From NCBI GenBank assembly GCA_018672475.1, contig JABHFS010000004.1:19805-83804 (forward strand): a DNA stretch of 64,000 nt, given 5' to 3'. The position numbers and the translations under genes are program-made. Source of the DNA: Gemmatimonadota bacterium (GTDB lineage: Bacteria; Latescibacterota; UBA2968; UBA8231). This document shows, in pieces, positions 25,838 to 34,032 of this stretch (position 1 is its first letter; every line of letters begins with the position of its first letter). The notes beneath the pieces are model-generated. The model saw only the letters and a list, made by a program, of their open reading frames with translations. It did not search any database and was not told the origin of the DNA.

Positions 25838-26364
25838 TCCTCTACAACTCCATCTTCGAAGTAGCGAATCCGCCAACCCGCAAAGGCGGCGAGCAACTCG
25901 TGGGATTCGACCATAAAGGCCCGATTCCTCGGCCCAGTCGAACGCAGAGCTTGATCGACCGAGAAGGTCTGGAAGACAAAATGCCCGCCGGGTTTCAACG
26001 CCCGCCCGATCGCCGGAAAAAGCGCCTGCTCGTAATAATAAAAATCCGTTACTAGGTCGTATTCGCCCTCCCCGAAGTCCCAGGACAACAGATCGGCTTC
26101 GACCGTAGTAACCTCGACACCGCGCCGTTCGGCCAGCGCACGGCACCAAGCTAGCCCGCGAGCCGAAATATCGACCGCCGTCACGGCAAAACCCCGTTCG
26201 GCCAAGAATACGGCATTGCGACCGCTACCTGCCGCCAAACACAACGCCCGACCTACAGGCAAGGTATCTACGCGCTCGCACAAAAAGGGCACCGGCTCCT
26301 GATCGGGCGCGTAGTCTTCAGCCCCATAGCGAGCTTCCCACTTGGCGCGTGCCGCTTCGCTCAT
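25798..26364 (-). CDS. Class I SAM-dependent methyltransferase (TehB-like)
   Basis: 188 residues from ATG 26364. SAM-binding motif I reads RALCLAAGSGRNAVFLAERG, with the usual E/D-x-G-x-G-x-G altered to LAAGSGRN. Motif II is VTAVDISARGLAWCRALA, and YDLVTDFYYYEQALFPAIGR and LKPGGHFVFQTFS follow. The size and order resemble TehB/thiopurine-type small-molecule methyltransferases. An internal repeat copy (26376-26407) lies just upstream and would form part of its promoter or leader. Confidence 0.82.
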   Translation of the reverse strand: MSEAARAKWEARYGAEDYAPDQEPVPFLCERVDTLPVGRALCLAAGSGRNAVFLAERGFAVTAVDISARGLAWCRALAERRGVEVTTVEADLLSWDFGEGEYDLVTDFYYYEQALFPAIGRALKPGGHFVFQTFSVDQALRSTGPRNRAFMVESHELLAAFAGWRIRYFEDGVVEDQAVVRIVAQKPT

Positions 26365-26375
26365 CTTGTACCCCC

Positions 26376-26407
26376 ACAAAAAAGGGGGCGGCGATCGCAG
26401 TGATCGC
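26376..26407. repeat. Left direct repeat of a putative integrated mini-element
   Basis: AC, A6, then a 24-bp run starting GGGGGCGGCG and ending GATCGC match 28967-28999 (one A shorter). Here the hairpin is incomplete: the sequence after GATCGC is ACGAGG rather than CGCCCC. The pair flanks an integrase relic and two small cargo genes. Confidence 0.6.
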
Positions 26408-26666
26408 ACGAGGGGTTGTTACCACATATCGACAAGTGCTAAATCCTCTATACATAATAAGGTAATCCGATCAAATCGATATCGAATCAAAACGAGCTGT
26501 ATCGATAAAATTAACAGATCAGCAATAGATTGACAAAGCGGGACAAGGGCGGGCAGAAAATGTGGCTCGACTTGTCCCGCTTTTTGTCGCTTACCGCCTC
26601 CGCTGCTTGGATGAGACTGGGGCTTTTCGTATACTGTCTGTGGATCCCCTAAACGGAGGCAGCACA

Positions 26667-27188
26667 ATGACGGTCGAGCGACGACTGGATCAGCTGGAGA
26701 AGCGCAACAAGCGCCTGACGGTGGCGTTGACTATGATGGCCATGGTGGCGATTACTATACAGTTATCCGCTTGTGGAGATGATCCTGCAGGTCCTTCAAC
26801 AAATTGTGATGTATCTGACGTGAAGGCGTTGGCCGGTCGAGATCTCTCAGGGTGCGACCTGGTCCGTGCGGACCTGTCGAGTGTGGACCTGTCGGGTGCG
26901 GACCTGGAGGGTGCGAACCTGTATGATGCGAACCTGAGGAATGCGAACCTGAGGCGTGCGGACCTGAGGTCTGCGAACCTGAAGAGTGCGGACCTGAGGT
27001 TCGCAGACCTGGGCTATGCGATCCTGGAGGGTGCGATCCTGGAGGGTGCGGACCTGAGGTATGCGATCCTGGAGGGTGCGGACCTGGAGGGTGCGATCCT
27101 GAAGTATGCGAACCTGGAGGGTGCGAAAGAGGTGCCGGAGATGGACGCATCTCAGGAAGAGACGGCCTGTTGGTCCGATTGTGGATAA
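26667..27188 (+). CDS. Pentapeptide-repeat lipoprotein
   Basis: 173 residues from ATG 26667 (CGGAGG upstream). A charged start ([16 protein letters not shown]) leads into a hydrophobic run and the lipobox LSAC36, so it is probably lipid-anchored in the envelope. After a short linker comes a right-handed beta-helix region of about 20 A(D/N)LxG-type pentapeptides. Several ([20 protein letters not shown]) are encoded by near-identical 15-nt units, GTGCGGACCTG-like, a sign of recent slippage expansion. It ends with a short Cys-containing tail, ACWSDCG. Function unknown; beta-helices of this type often bind other proteins or shield DNA-binding surfaces. Confidence 0.85.
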   Translation: MTVERRLDQLEKRNKRLTVALTMMAMVAITIQLSACGDDPAGPSTNCDVSDVKALAGRDLSGCDLVRADLSSVDLSGADLEGANLYDANLRNANLRRADLRSANLKSADLRFADLGYAILEGAILEGADLRYAILEGADLEGAILKYANLEGAKEVPEMDASQEETACWSDCG

Positions 27189-27464
27189 TACGGCAACGGC
27201 GTGGTCGGCGCTTGGAACCGAAAAGGCAAAGGGCGAACGCTTAAGCCTGGGCCATGATGTTGCCGCGGCACAGGCAGCGCAACAAAGAAAAGATAGTGCT
27301 GAATAGGCGTTAAGTGGAGAATAGCGCGATAAGCCGACCCGCTTATTCGTTCTTAAACTGCGTACACCTTTCGAAAAGCTTAACAATTTTCTTAATTAGA
27401 GATAGGCTCTTAGCGGTGTTTTCTGTTCTAATGATTGGGGAATCCCAAACAAGGAGAAACGGAT

Positions 27465-27578
27465 ATGGCTGACACGTCTAAAAAAGATAAAGACAAAAAG
27501 CAACAGCAACAGAAGGACCGGCTTAGTACAAAGGAAAAACGAAAATTGAAAAACGAGAAGAAGTTGGGGGCAAAGTAA
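27465..27578 (+). CDS. Small basic protein, 37 residues
   Basis: A short gene with good expression signals. ATG 27465 has AAGGAG 8 nt upstream, and a strong terminator begins 3 nt after the stop. The protein MADTSKKDKDKKQQQQKDRL ends KRKLKNEKKLGAK and is almost all Lys, Gln, Asp and Glu, with no hydrophobic core, so it is likely disordered. It could bind nucleic acid or ribosomes. No family recognised. Confidence 0.65.
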   Translation: MADTSKKDKDKKQQQQKDRLSTKEKRKLKNEKKLGAK

Positions 27579-27580
27579 AA

Positions 27581-27620
27581 AGAAGCGGGTCGGCGATCAT
27601 CTGCCGACCCGCTTCTTTTA
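27581..27620 (+). terminator. Rho-independent terminator
   Basis: AGAAGCGGGTCGGC (27581-27594), 8-nt loop, GCCGACCCGCTTCT (27603-27616), then TTTATT. It is a perfect 14-bp stem right after the 37-residue gene. The right arm and tail also resemble 27332-27362 (GCCGACCCGCTT...GTTCTTAAA), an older partial copy. Confidence 0.85.
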
Positions 27621-27636
27621 TTAGTTCTTAAATTGC

Positions 27637-28880
27637 TTGGCGATCTCCCGTATTAACTCGGGACGCAAGATCGGCATCAATCGCACCAACAACTCGCCCT
27701 GCCGAAGGTCATTCTCCGACCAGATCCGCATTGACCCGCGACCCGTTGCGTCCTCGATGGACGGGCAAAGGAGTTGCTTCTCGGCCCATGTCGAGACGGT
27801 TCGCTCGGGCAAGCGAGGGGCCAGGAGGCACCTGGAGTGGTGCCGCAAGGAATACGGTGGTGATTGGGCGACGGAGACTTTCGCGCAATCTGCCGCCGCC
27901 CATTTGCGATTTATCGAGGACGGCACTTTCGGGACATATCGAGTGCGCGAGCAAGCGATCCGCTTGCACCTCGAGCCGCACTTTGGACGCAAGCGAATAG
28001 CAGAAATCAAGCGGGCCGATGTGCAAGATTTCATCCGCACCAAGACGACGACCCTCTCGGCGGGATATGTGCGGTTGAATCTGGTCGCGACCCTGCGAGC
28101 GATATTGCAACCGTACGTTGCGAACGATCGTCTCCCGCGCAATGCCGCCTCGGGATCGCCCTCATTTCAGTACCCACCTTCGTCAAAAGCACGAAAGAAA
28201 CTCAACGGATCAATCACAACAAAGGAATCTGCGGATGGGCGCACTCTGATCGATGGCGGTCGAGCACTGACTCGCAGCGAGGTTGCGTTATTGCTAACGC
28301 ATAGCTCGCCGCAATATTGGACGGTGCTATTGACAATGGTTTATACAGGGATGCGGCTCGGCGAGATACTAGCGATGCAATGGGAGTATCTAACTGAGGG
28401 CGACGACGGGGTCGGATCGTATGCCGTTGAGTATAACGTCGATAAACGCGGTCAATTATGCGATGTCAAGACAAAGTCATCGAGGGCAGAGATCGCCCTC
28501 TCATCGGTCGTCGTCGAGGCATTGCGCGAACAAAGAGCAAAGGTCGCGGCGGCGAAACTGATGGCGGACAACGATTAGACGGATCACGATCTTGTATTTC
28601 CGCGCATTGGTCGGTGTCTGTATTGGGGGATTCCTCAAAGTCAACATCTGCTGAGAAAAGGATTAGGGCGGGCATCGGGCATGTACGCCCGCACGATCTG
28701 CGGCATACATGCGCGAGCTTGCTCATCGCCGAGGGGCTGAATATCAAACAAGTGTCGAGCCATCTGCGGCACTCGTCGGTCGGAGTCACGCTTGATACCT
28801 ATGGGCATCTTTACCCTGGCGATCGCAACGAAGTCGCCCACGCGATGGATCGAGTTCTCGGGATCGCTAAAAATGGCTAA
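27637..28880 (+). pseudogene. Tyrosine integrase/recombinase, frameshifted
   Basis: Site-specific recombinase in pieces. A SAM-like core-binding domain is clear (TFAQSAAAHLRFIEDGTFGT ... HFGRKRIAEIKRADVQDFIR). The catalytic domain follows: Arg in VYTGMRLGEILAMQWEYL and Lys near DVKTKSSRAEIALS. A TAG at 28576-28578 breaks the frame; it resumes TDHDLVFPRIG, then shifts again to RPHDLRHTCASLLIAEG, HLRHSSVGVTLDTYGHLYPG (His-x-x-Arg, His, Tyr nucleophile) and stops at 28880. The N-terminal segment before about residue 60 is not family-like. It is inactive unless it is a sequencing artefact. Confidence 0.75.
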
Positions 28881-28968
28881 AATCGGGTCTTTTTGAGGAA
28901 TTTAATAGATTTATAATAGATTGAGGCGATTGCTGATCTGATATCCCCTTGTAACTTATAGCACTTAC

Positions 28969-29005
28969 AAAAAAAGGGGGCGGCGATCGCAGTGATCGCC
29001 GCCCC
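28969..29005 (-). terminator. Rho-independent terminator, also right repeat of the mini-element
   Basis: On the minus strand: GGGGCGGCGATC, loop ACTGC, GATCGCCGCCCC, then CTTTTTTT. The 12-bp stem lies 22 nt after the stop of 29027-29266. Its second half is the sequence repeated at 26376-26407. Confidence 0.85.
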
Positions 29006-29026
29006 ATCCGTATAACTTAAGTCGCC

Positions 29027-29266
29027 TTATTCTTCTTCTTCGATGTCCTCACGAGCCAATATGATGCTACCGGCAGTGAATTCCAACATTGCGCTAGCCG
29101 AAGAATTAGGCTGCCCCTCTTCCTCGGACCCCCCTTCGATGTCCTTGCCTTTGCGGTCGATGTTGATATCACGTGCGCGCAACGACAAACCACGACAGGT
29201 CTCGAAGGAATTGATCTCCTGTTCCAACTTTCGTGCAACTTCCCGAGAAAACATTGACTGGCCCAT
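29027..29266 (-). CDS. Hypothetical acidic protein, 79 residues
   Basis: MGQSMFSREVARKLEQEINS opens the protein, followed by a Lys/Asp-rich middle (ARDINIDRKGKDIEGGSEEE) and a strand-like C-terminus (AMLEFTAGSIILAREDIEEE). ATG 29266 has GGGAG 6 nt upstream, and a strong terminator follows, so it is probably a real single-gene transcript. No family recognised. Confidence 0.6.
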   Translation of the reverse strand: MGQSMFSREVARKLEQEINSFETCRGLSLRARDINIDRKGKDIEGGSEEEGQPNSSASAMLEFTAGSIILAREDIEEEE

Positions 29267-29380
29267 TGTAGCTCCCGAGGTTCAAACATGGATAATGTAG
29301 CCCTGGGCAACGACCGATATCGTTGTCGGGCAAAACATTATAATCTATACGATTCTTCTGCATTTGGCAAGATATCATCA

Positions 29381-30523
29381 CTATTCGAGCAGACGAGCCT
29401 CAATAATCCGATCCAACGCCGGAAAAAACCTGTCGAGATATTCCCCGCCCTCGGCGAGTATCCGGCTTTGCTCGGGCAACTCGCCGTATTCACCATTGAT
29501 CGATTCCGCCGCCTCAATGCCCGACACCACCCGAGCAAAGGGCACAAAACCCTGACGGTCAAAATCCGCGTTGTCGGCAAGATTGATAAAAATCTGCGTC
29601 GTACGGCTGTCAGCGCCCGCACCGGTAGCAAAGGTGAGCGTGCCGCGCACATTGCTGGCCACTCTAGGGTCGTCGGGGATCGGCGCCTCGTACCAACGCG
29701 ACGCTACCTCGGGCGCACTATGCAATCCAAATTGTACCAGTCGCCCGCGCACGACACGAAAATAACGCTGATCATCAAAAAAACCGTGTCGGACTAGATT
29801 AAAGAAACGGTCCGCTGCCCGCGGGGCCAGACGCCTTTCGACCGCGACGACAATCGCCCCGGCCGTCGTCGCAAAACGCACTCGATACTCCGCCGGCGCT
29901 GTCGCGATCAAACTGGCCGGTTCCATCAATGCCGCTAAATCGATGCCAACAGCGCGCACCGCACCAGCTTCCGTGAGCATACCCACCACCTGCTGCCGCT
30001 GTGCCTGCTCGGCCTGCCCCAGCGCCGTGCTGCCCAGTTTCGAGCGAATATTGGGGTCGGCGCCGGCTTTGAGCAATACTTCTACCAAACCGACCGCACC
30101 CTGTTCTGCCGCCGCCATCAATGGGGTGCGCCCCGTGCCATCGATCCCATTGACGTCGGCACCGGCCGTGAGCAATTGCTGTGCGATGCCCGTATTCCCC
30201 CGCGATGAGGCCTCAATCAGCGGAGTCGAAACTCCGCCCGAAGCGCCCGGATCGGCACCCGCTTCGAGCAGGATCGCCACGATCGCCTGGTCTGCACTGG
30301 CTGCCGCGTGCTCCAGCATCGAATATCCGGCCGAAACAGTGCCCGGCTCCATACCCGCGACGAGAAATAATCGAGTCGATTCCGCATCGCCCTTGCGAAT
30401 CGCCTCCACCATCGAGTTGCGCGAATAGCTGTAGTCCAATTTTACTAGATCGCGCCGAGCCTGCTGCGGTGATTTCTCGCAGGCCACCATGCTTAAAATG
30501 AGCAACAAGAATACCGCGTTCAT
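29381..30523 (-). CDS. Lipoprotein with ankyrin repeats and cyclophilin-type peptidyl-prolyl isomerase domain
   Basis: 380 residues. The signal peptide ends in a lipobox (LSMVAC15). Residues about 40-190 form four to five ankyrin repeats (GADPGASGGVSTPLIEASSRGN, GADVNGIDGTGRTPLMAAAE, GADPNIRSKLGSTALGQAEQ). Residues about 215-375 are a cyclophilin domain (TTAGAIVVAVERRLAPRAAD, RYFRVVRGRLVQFG, GTLTFATGAGADSRTTQIFI, FVPFARVVSGIEAAESINGE). The family's FxxxxxG...MQGGD residues are altered (VVRGRLVQFG), so isomerase strength is uncertain. Likely a periplasmic, membrane-tethered folding factor with a protein-binding arm. Confidence 0.88.
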   Translation of the reverse strand: MNAVFLLLILSMVACEKSPQQARRDLVKLDYSYSRNSMVEAIRKGDAESTRLFLVAGMEPGTVSAGYSMLEHAAASADQAIVAILLEAGADPGASGGVSTPLIEASSRGNTGIAQQLLTAGADVNGIDGTGRTPLMAAAEQGAVGLVEVLLKAGADPNIRSKLGSTALGQAEQAQRQQVVGMLTEAGAVRAVGIDLAALMEPASLIATAPAEYRVRFATTAGAIVVAVERRLAPRAADRFFNLVRHGFFDDQRYFRVVRGRLVQFGLHSAPEVASRWYEAPIPDDPRVASNVRGTLTFATGAGADSRTTQIFINLADNADFDRQGFVPFARVVSGIEAAESINGEYGELPEQSRILAEGGEYLDRFFPALDRIIEARLLE

Positions 30524-30725
30524 GCCCTGGCTCCTTTGGGGGCGTTACCTATCAAACGAAATTTATTGATCATTTAAGATATTACGCGCGAATAAATTAG
30601 CTCCGCGTCCATCCCATGCCCTGGCAAATACCCCACGATACATGGCCCCTCGCCCCATCAACTTCAATCGCCGCGCTGCTGGCCGTCTATATCTTCCGCT
30701 AACACGCGACACCCGGGGCATCACT

Positions 30726-30845
30726 TTCTTTTTGGCCATCCTCCGCCGCTTCATGCATCTGATGGAGGGAGAAATTCACGTCGAAAGCGTGCCCGACGAG
30801 GGGTCGGCATTCTGCATTAAACTACCTGCTAGAGAAAGGGCCTAA
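30726..30845 (+). pseudogene. Histidine-kinase ATPase-domain tail remnant
   Basis: The frame FLAILRRFMHLMEGEIHVES continues VPDEGSAFCIKLPARERA. This matches the end of HATPase_c domains (GLAIxRRFxxLMxGEIxVES, then pGxGSxFxxxLP). Everything upstream of it is missing, so it is the last 40 codons of a lost sensor kinase. Confidence 0.65.
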
Positions 30846-30854
30846 AAAGCCTTA

Positions 30855-31592
30855 TTAGATCGCCCAGTAGTGCCACAAGTCTTCCGGGATCTCGTAGCGC
30901 ATCACCTCGCGTTCGGCGTAATGCCAGCGGGCAAAAAGCCCCAGTCGCGGATTCGCGCGAATATTTGCCGAACCGGTATGGCACATAAAACTGTGCCACA
31001 GAATCACGTCGCCCGCCTCCGCCACAAACTGCTCCGGCCCCTGCGGGGAACGGTCCGAGAACAAACCCCACTGCCGCGATTCCCAGTCTTCCCGCTTGGT
31101 GAAACTACCGTCGATCTGGTCGGGAAACTCGCGGAAAAAATCGTGCACCGACAAGTGGCTCTGCGGCCAATAGGTAAAAGCGCCGCCCTGCCCCTCGACC
31201 TCATCGAGATAGGCCGTCGCGCCGAGCATAAAACCGCCACTCCACCCATTCGGCCCATAACCATCGATGTGCCCCTGGCCCGGCCAATCCCATGTCGACT
31301 CTTTTTTTGGCCACTGCACCAACAACGACCCACCCCCCCCGACAAACAGCCCACCGCCCAATTGCTCGACCACCGCCTGCATCTGCGGTAATTGCCCAAA
31401 GGCCGGATCAACGGCAAAATCATCGATCACATAGCTGTCCGGCCAACTCGCAGGATCTTGCGAATCAGCGCCGACATGCGTCCAAAACTGCCCCCGCCAA
31501 ACAGCCATCTGTTCCGTCTCGACAAAGCCCTTCAGGATCAAATAACCCTGGGTCTTGAAAAAGTCGATTTGGCTTTTGTGCAACACCGTCAA
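30855..31592 (-). CDS. Phytanoyl-CoA dioxygenase (PhyH) family protein
   Basis: 245 residues. Iron ligands are H108-x-D110 (GQGHIDGYGPNGWSGG) and H205 (MCHTGSANIRANPRLGLFAR), with a following Arg for 2-oxoglutarate. It starts MTVLHKSQIDFFKTQGYLIL. The Gly/Trp-rich middle (GGGGSLLVQWPKKESTWDWP) is unlike the other PhyH proteins of the window, so it belongs to a different subgroup. It lies downstream of the diadenylate cyclase gene on the same strand, with 83 nt between. Confidence 0.88.
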   Translation of the reverse strand: MTVLHKSQIDFFKTQGYLILKGFVETEQMAVWRGQFWTHVGADSQDPASWPDSYVIDDFAVDPAFGQLPQMQAVVEQLGGGLFVGGGGSLLVQWPKKESTWDWPGQGHIDGYGPNGWSGGFMLGATAYLDEVEGQGGAFTYWPQSHLSVHDFFREFPDQIDGSFTKREDWESRQWGLFSDRSPQGPEQFVAEAGDVILWHSFMCHTGSANIRANPRLGLFARWHYAEREVMRYEIPEDLWHYWAI

Positions 31593-31675
31593 GTCGATTC
31601 TCCCGATAGCGATTCTATGGTTTGCAAAACGGCTTTCAGATAACCCAAATCATACACCCGACCCCTTGTGCCCCC

Positions 31676-32833
31676 TCATTGTTCTTTGCGCACGTGCAAT
31701 CGTACTTTTTTCGGGTTAATATCAACAACAACCAGATCCGTCTCGTGGTTTATCGATTCAACAGAGACCTCAAATGTCCGCCGCCCTAGCTCAATTAATT
31801 TGGCGTCGACATCGAGCTGCAAACGAAAATCCGCTGCCGTCGCCAATACCATCGCCCGCCGCGGCCCAACCACCGTCACTTCCACCGTCGCGGGTTTGAC
31901 GCCTTCCAGCACATACCCCTTGGGCATCTGCTCCACCTCGACTGAGACCTCGTGCGCCACCACTTCCTCCGCCGCACCCGGCACCAATACCAGCCAAGCA
32001 CCCGAGGCCAGCGCAAAAGACAACAACCCCTCCACCAACCGCCGCCCCAGCCACCGCCACTCGATCCCACCGGGCTTCGCCAAGGCTCCCGTGCGCTGCA
32101 GATGATCCTGCACCCGGTCCGACAATTCGCCCGGATCGGCCAAGATCTCCAGCCGCCCCTGCACCGCAATGCCAATCGTCCCGCGCTCCTCCGATACCAC
32201 CAGACACAAAGCGTCGCTGCGTTCGGCAAGCCCCAAAGCCGCCGCATGCCGCGTGCCGCCCGGCCCCAACTCCTCGCGATTTTCGGACAAAGGCAAGTGC
32301 ACCGCAAAGCGCTCCAGCCGATTGTCGCGCATGACCAACGCGCCATCGTGACCCGCCGAACCCGCGTCAAAAAGGCTGTCGAGCAGCTCCTCGCTGATCG
32401 TCGCATCCAACGCGACGCCCCCCTGCAAGTGCCGCTCCACCGGCTCGCGCCCCGGCAACACGATCAAGGCTCCGCGCCGCTTCTGGGCCAATAGATGCAA
32501 CCCGCGCACCAGCACCGCCAAGCTGCCCTCACCCGGCCGCGATGCCTTGCGCCGCAAACCCAACGCCGCGATCTGCTCGAAAAGTCGACGCAGATCGTCC
32601 TGAAAAACCACCACCAGCAGAACCACCAAAACCGCGAAAAAACCCTGGAATATCCACGCCGTCAACTGCAACTCGAATTGCCGCGCCATCAGATAGAAGG
32701 CACCCAGAAAGGCCAGGCCGATAAGCGCCATGCGCGCGTGTACCCGGCGAGTCCAGGCGACCAGCCCCCACAGCAACAGGCCAACAACGGCGATGTCAAC
32801 AAAATCAGTAGGTGCGATATCTAATAGAGGCAT
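31676..32833 (-). CDS. cdaA: Diadenylate cyclase (CdaA type) fused to a YbbR domain
   Basis: 385 residues from ATG 32833. Three N-terminal membrane helices (about 11-27, 36-52, 59-78) are followed by a DisA_N diadenylate cyclase domain (about 105-235). Its motifs are GHDGALVM (D163-G-A) and GGTRHAAALGLAERSD. A further membrane helix (about 268-286) leads to a YbbR-like domain (about 290-385, MPKGYVLEGVKPATVEVTVVG). The enzyme makes c-di-AMP from two ATP. In Firmicutes CdaA and the YbbR regulator CdaR are separate neighbouring genes; here they are one protein. A long hairpin (32979-33123) lies in the leader. Confidence 0.9.
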   Translation of the reverse strand: MPLLDIAPTDFVDIAVVGLLLWGLVAWTRRVHARMALIGLAFLGAFYLMARQFELQLTAWIFQGFFAVLVVLLVVVFQDDLRRLFEQIAALGLRRKASRPGEGSLAVLVRGLHLLAQKRRGALIVLPGREPVERHLQGGVALDATISEELLDSLFDAGSAGHDGALVMRDNRLERFAVHLPLSENREELGPGGTRHAAALGLAERSDALCLVVSEERGTIGIAVQGRLEILADPGELSDRVQDHLQRTGALAKPGGIEWRWLGRRLVEGLLSFALASGAWLVLVPGAAEEVVAHEVSVEVEQMPKGYVLEGVKPATVEVTVVGPRRAMVLATAADFRLQLDVDAKLIELGRRTFEVSVESINHETDLVVVDINPKKVRLHVRKEQ

Positions 32834-32978
32834 ACCCAAGAATAACTTGCTCGCCGAAGGGGAACAAACAGAACGAAAGGAGTCGGAGAAAAGAAATAGA
32901 TCTACACCCGAAGACACGCAATAGACGTTGCTGGACGCGCCCCCACATTTAAAGGTCCTTCGACCCTCCATAGGATAG

Positions 32979-33123
32979 CGCAGGGTCGGGGGGCTGTCGC
33001 AGGGCAAAGCCTCCCCAAGGCCTTATGGTTAAAATCTATCGCCCCACACCGCCGCTGCGACTTCCCGCAAGCCAGATAGGGCCGCCTTAGCTTTGCCCGA
33101 AGACCGCCCCCCGACCCGCAACG
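32979..33123. other. Long imperfect hairpin upstream of the diadenylate cyclase gene (element C)
   Basis: The arm GGGTCGGGGGGC near 32983 faces GCCCCCCGACCC near 33106-33118. GGGCAAAGC (about 33002-33010) faces GCTTTGCCC (about 33090-33098), and AAGGCC/GGCCGCCTT pair further in. It is about 145 nt long, in the 323-base gap 32834-33156. It does not share the core of elements A and B. On the minus strand it follows the PhyH stop by about 34 nt and precedes cdaA by about 145 nt, so it could be a terminator, an attenuator or a leader RNA. Confidence 0.45.
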
Positions 33124-33156
33124 TGAGACACCCCCCCAAAAAACAATCGCTACTCG

Positions 33157-33906
33157 CTACTCGCCCCCAGGAAACGCTGCCATATACGCCTTAGTCCGCT
33201 CATTCAACACCCCATAAAAACCCCGCGTCTCCTCATCCCCACTATCGCGCCAAAACGCCGCCGGAATACTCGAATCATTCGCCAACGGCGCGCGATCTCT
33301 GTGCCCGTAATAAATCTGTACCGTCCGCCGGTCGGCCCTTGTCGGACGCGTCGTCGCCGTATGCATAACCGCCACGTTGAACAGCGCGCACGTGCCCGCC
33401 GGTCCGTGCAAATGATACTGCCCGCCCCGTTGTAGCTGCTCGTCGCGGTCCTGTAACACCGGCTGTTCTAGCGATTCCGGCGATATCGAGAAACAATGTG
33501 TGCCCTCGTCGACGTCAGACAGGTAGACCATCAACTGGATATAGTCCATTCTAAACGGATGCTCATCCAAATGCGGTTTGTCGCGGTGCCAACCCTGGTG
33601 CAACTCGCCCTCATAAGCCTGCATCAACCGCAACCCGATCTCGCCAAAACACAGCGGCCCGCCCATTAATTCTTCGATGGTCGGATAGATCTTCGGATGG
33701 CGGATTAACTCGTCGACTTGCGGCGACGTGATCAGCGCCTCGTAATTGGCCTGCTGATGGTGGCCGTAATGGTGCCAGAAATAGGGGTATTGCTCCCGAT
33801 CTCCGTCGAACATTTCGCGGAAATATTTCAAGTCCTCACCGTCTAAAACCTGCCCCATATTGAGAAAGCCGTTGGTAGCAAAAAAATCGCGATCGGCCTG
33901 GTCCAT
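33157..33906 (-). CDS. Phytanoyl-CoA dioxygenase (PhyH) family protein
   Basis: 249 residues. Iron ligands are H107-x-D109 (HQGWHRDKPHLDEHPFRM) and H182 (FNVAVMHTATTRPTRADRR), followed by an Arg in the RTVQIYYGHRDR strand. It starts MDQADRDFFATNGFLNMGQV, with a GAGAGGA site upstream of the ATG. It is divergent from the PhyH at 34033, so two dioxygenases may share one control region. Substrate unknown. Confidence 0.88.
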   Translation of the reverse strand: MDQADRDFFATNGFLNMGQVLDGEDLKYFREMFDGDREQYPYFWHHYGHHQQANYEALITSPQVDELIRHPKIYPTIEELMGGPLCFGEIGLRLMQAYEGELHQGWHRDKPHLDEHPFRMDYIQLMVYLSDVDEGTHCFSISPESLEQPVLQDRDEQLQRGGQYHLHGPAGTCALFNVAVMHTATTRPTRADRRTVQIYYGHRDRAPLANDSSIPAAFWRDSGDEETRGFYGVLNERTKAYMAAFPGGE

Positions 33907-34032
33907 TAGATCCTCTCCTGTATAACATTACAGAAATAAAAGAATATTATCTTACGCCGGAAACCAACTCCGAGCCGGTTGTCCGCCCACCGAACGGTCC
34001 ATACCTTAATAGCTAACAGGAGTTAGCGCCAC

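Larger units (their letters stand above)
26376..28999. mobile_element. Putative integrated mini-element (lipoprotein, small basic protein, integrase relic)
   Basis: The stretch is bounded by the direct repeats 26376-26407 and 28967-28999, with a tyrosine integrase relic ending 87 nt from the right repeat. The right repeat is also the working terminator of the gene at 29027-29266. This fits integration into a terminator hairpin, with part of the site duplicated at the other end. Cargo is the pentapeptide lipoprotein and a 37-residue basic protein. The integrase is broken, so the element is probably immobile. Confidence 0.5.

Noticed and set aside
26667..27188. CRISPR array suggested by regular short repeats
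   Set aside because: The 15-nt units are contiguous and in frame, without spacers, and encode pentapeptides. No CRISPR array or cas gene was seen anywhere in the window.
26755..27386. Two minus-strand frames of 131 and 179 codons over the pentapeptide gene
   Set aside because: Their Gly/Pro/His and Gln/Val/Arg repeats are the reverse reading of the 15-nt pentapeptide repeat; the plus-strand gene has a ribosome site and a lipobox.
32979..33123. Element C as a third copy of the A/B family
   Set aside because: The loop sequence and pairing scheme differ; only the GC-rich arms look alike.
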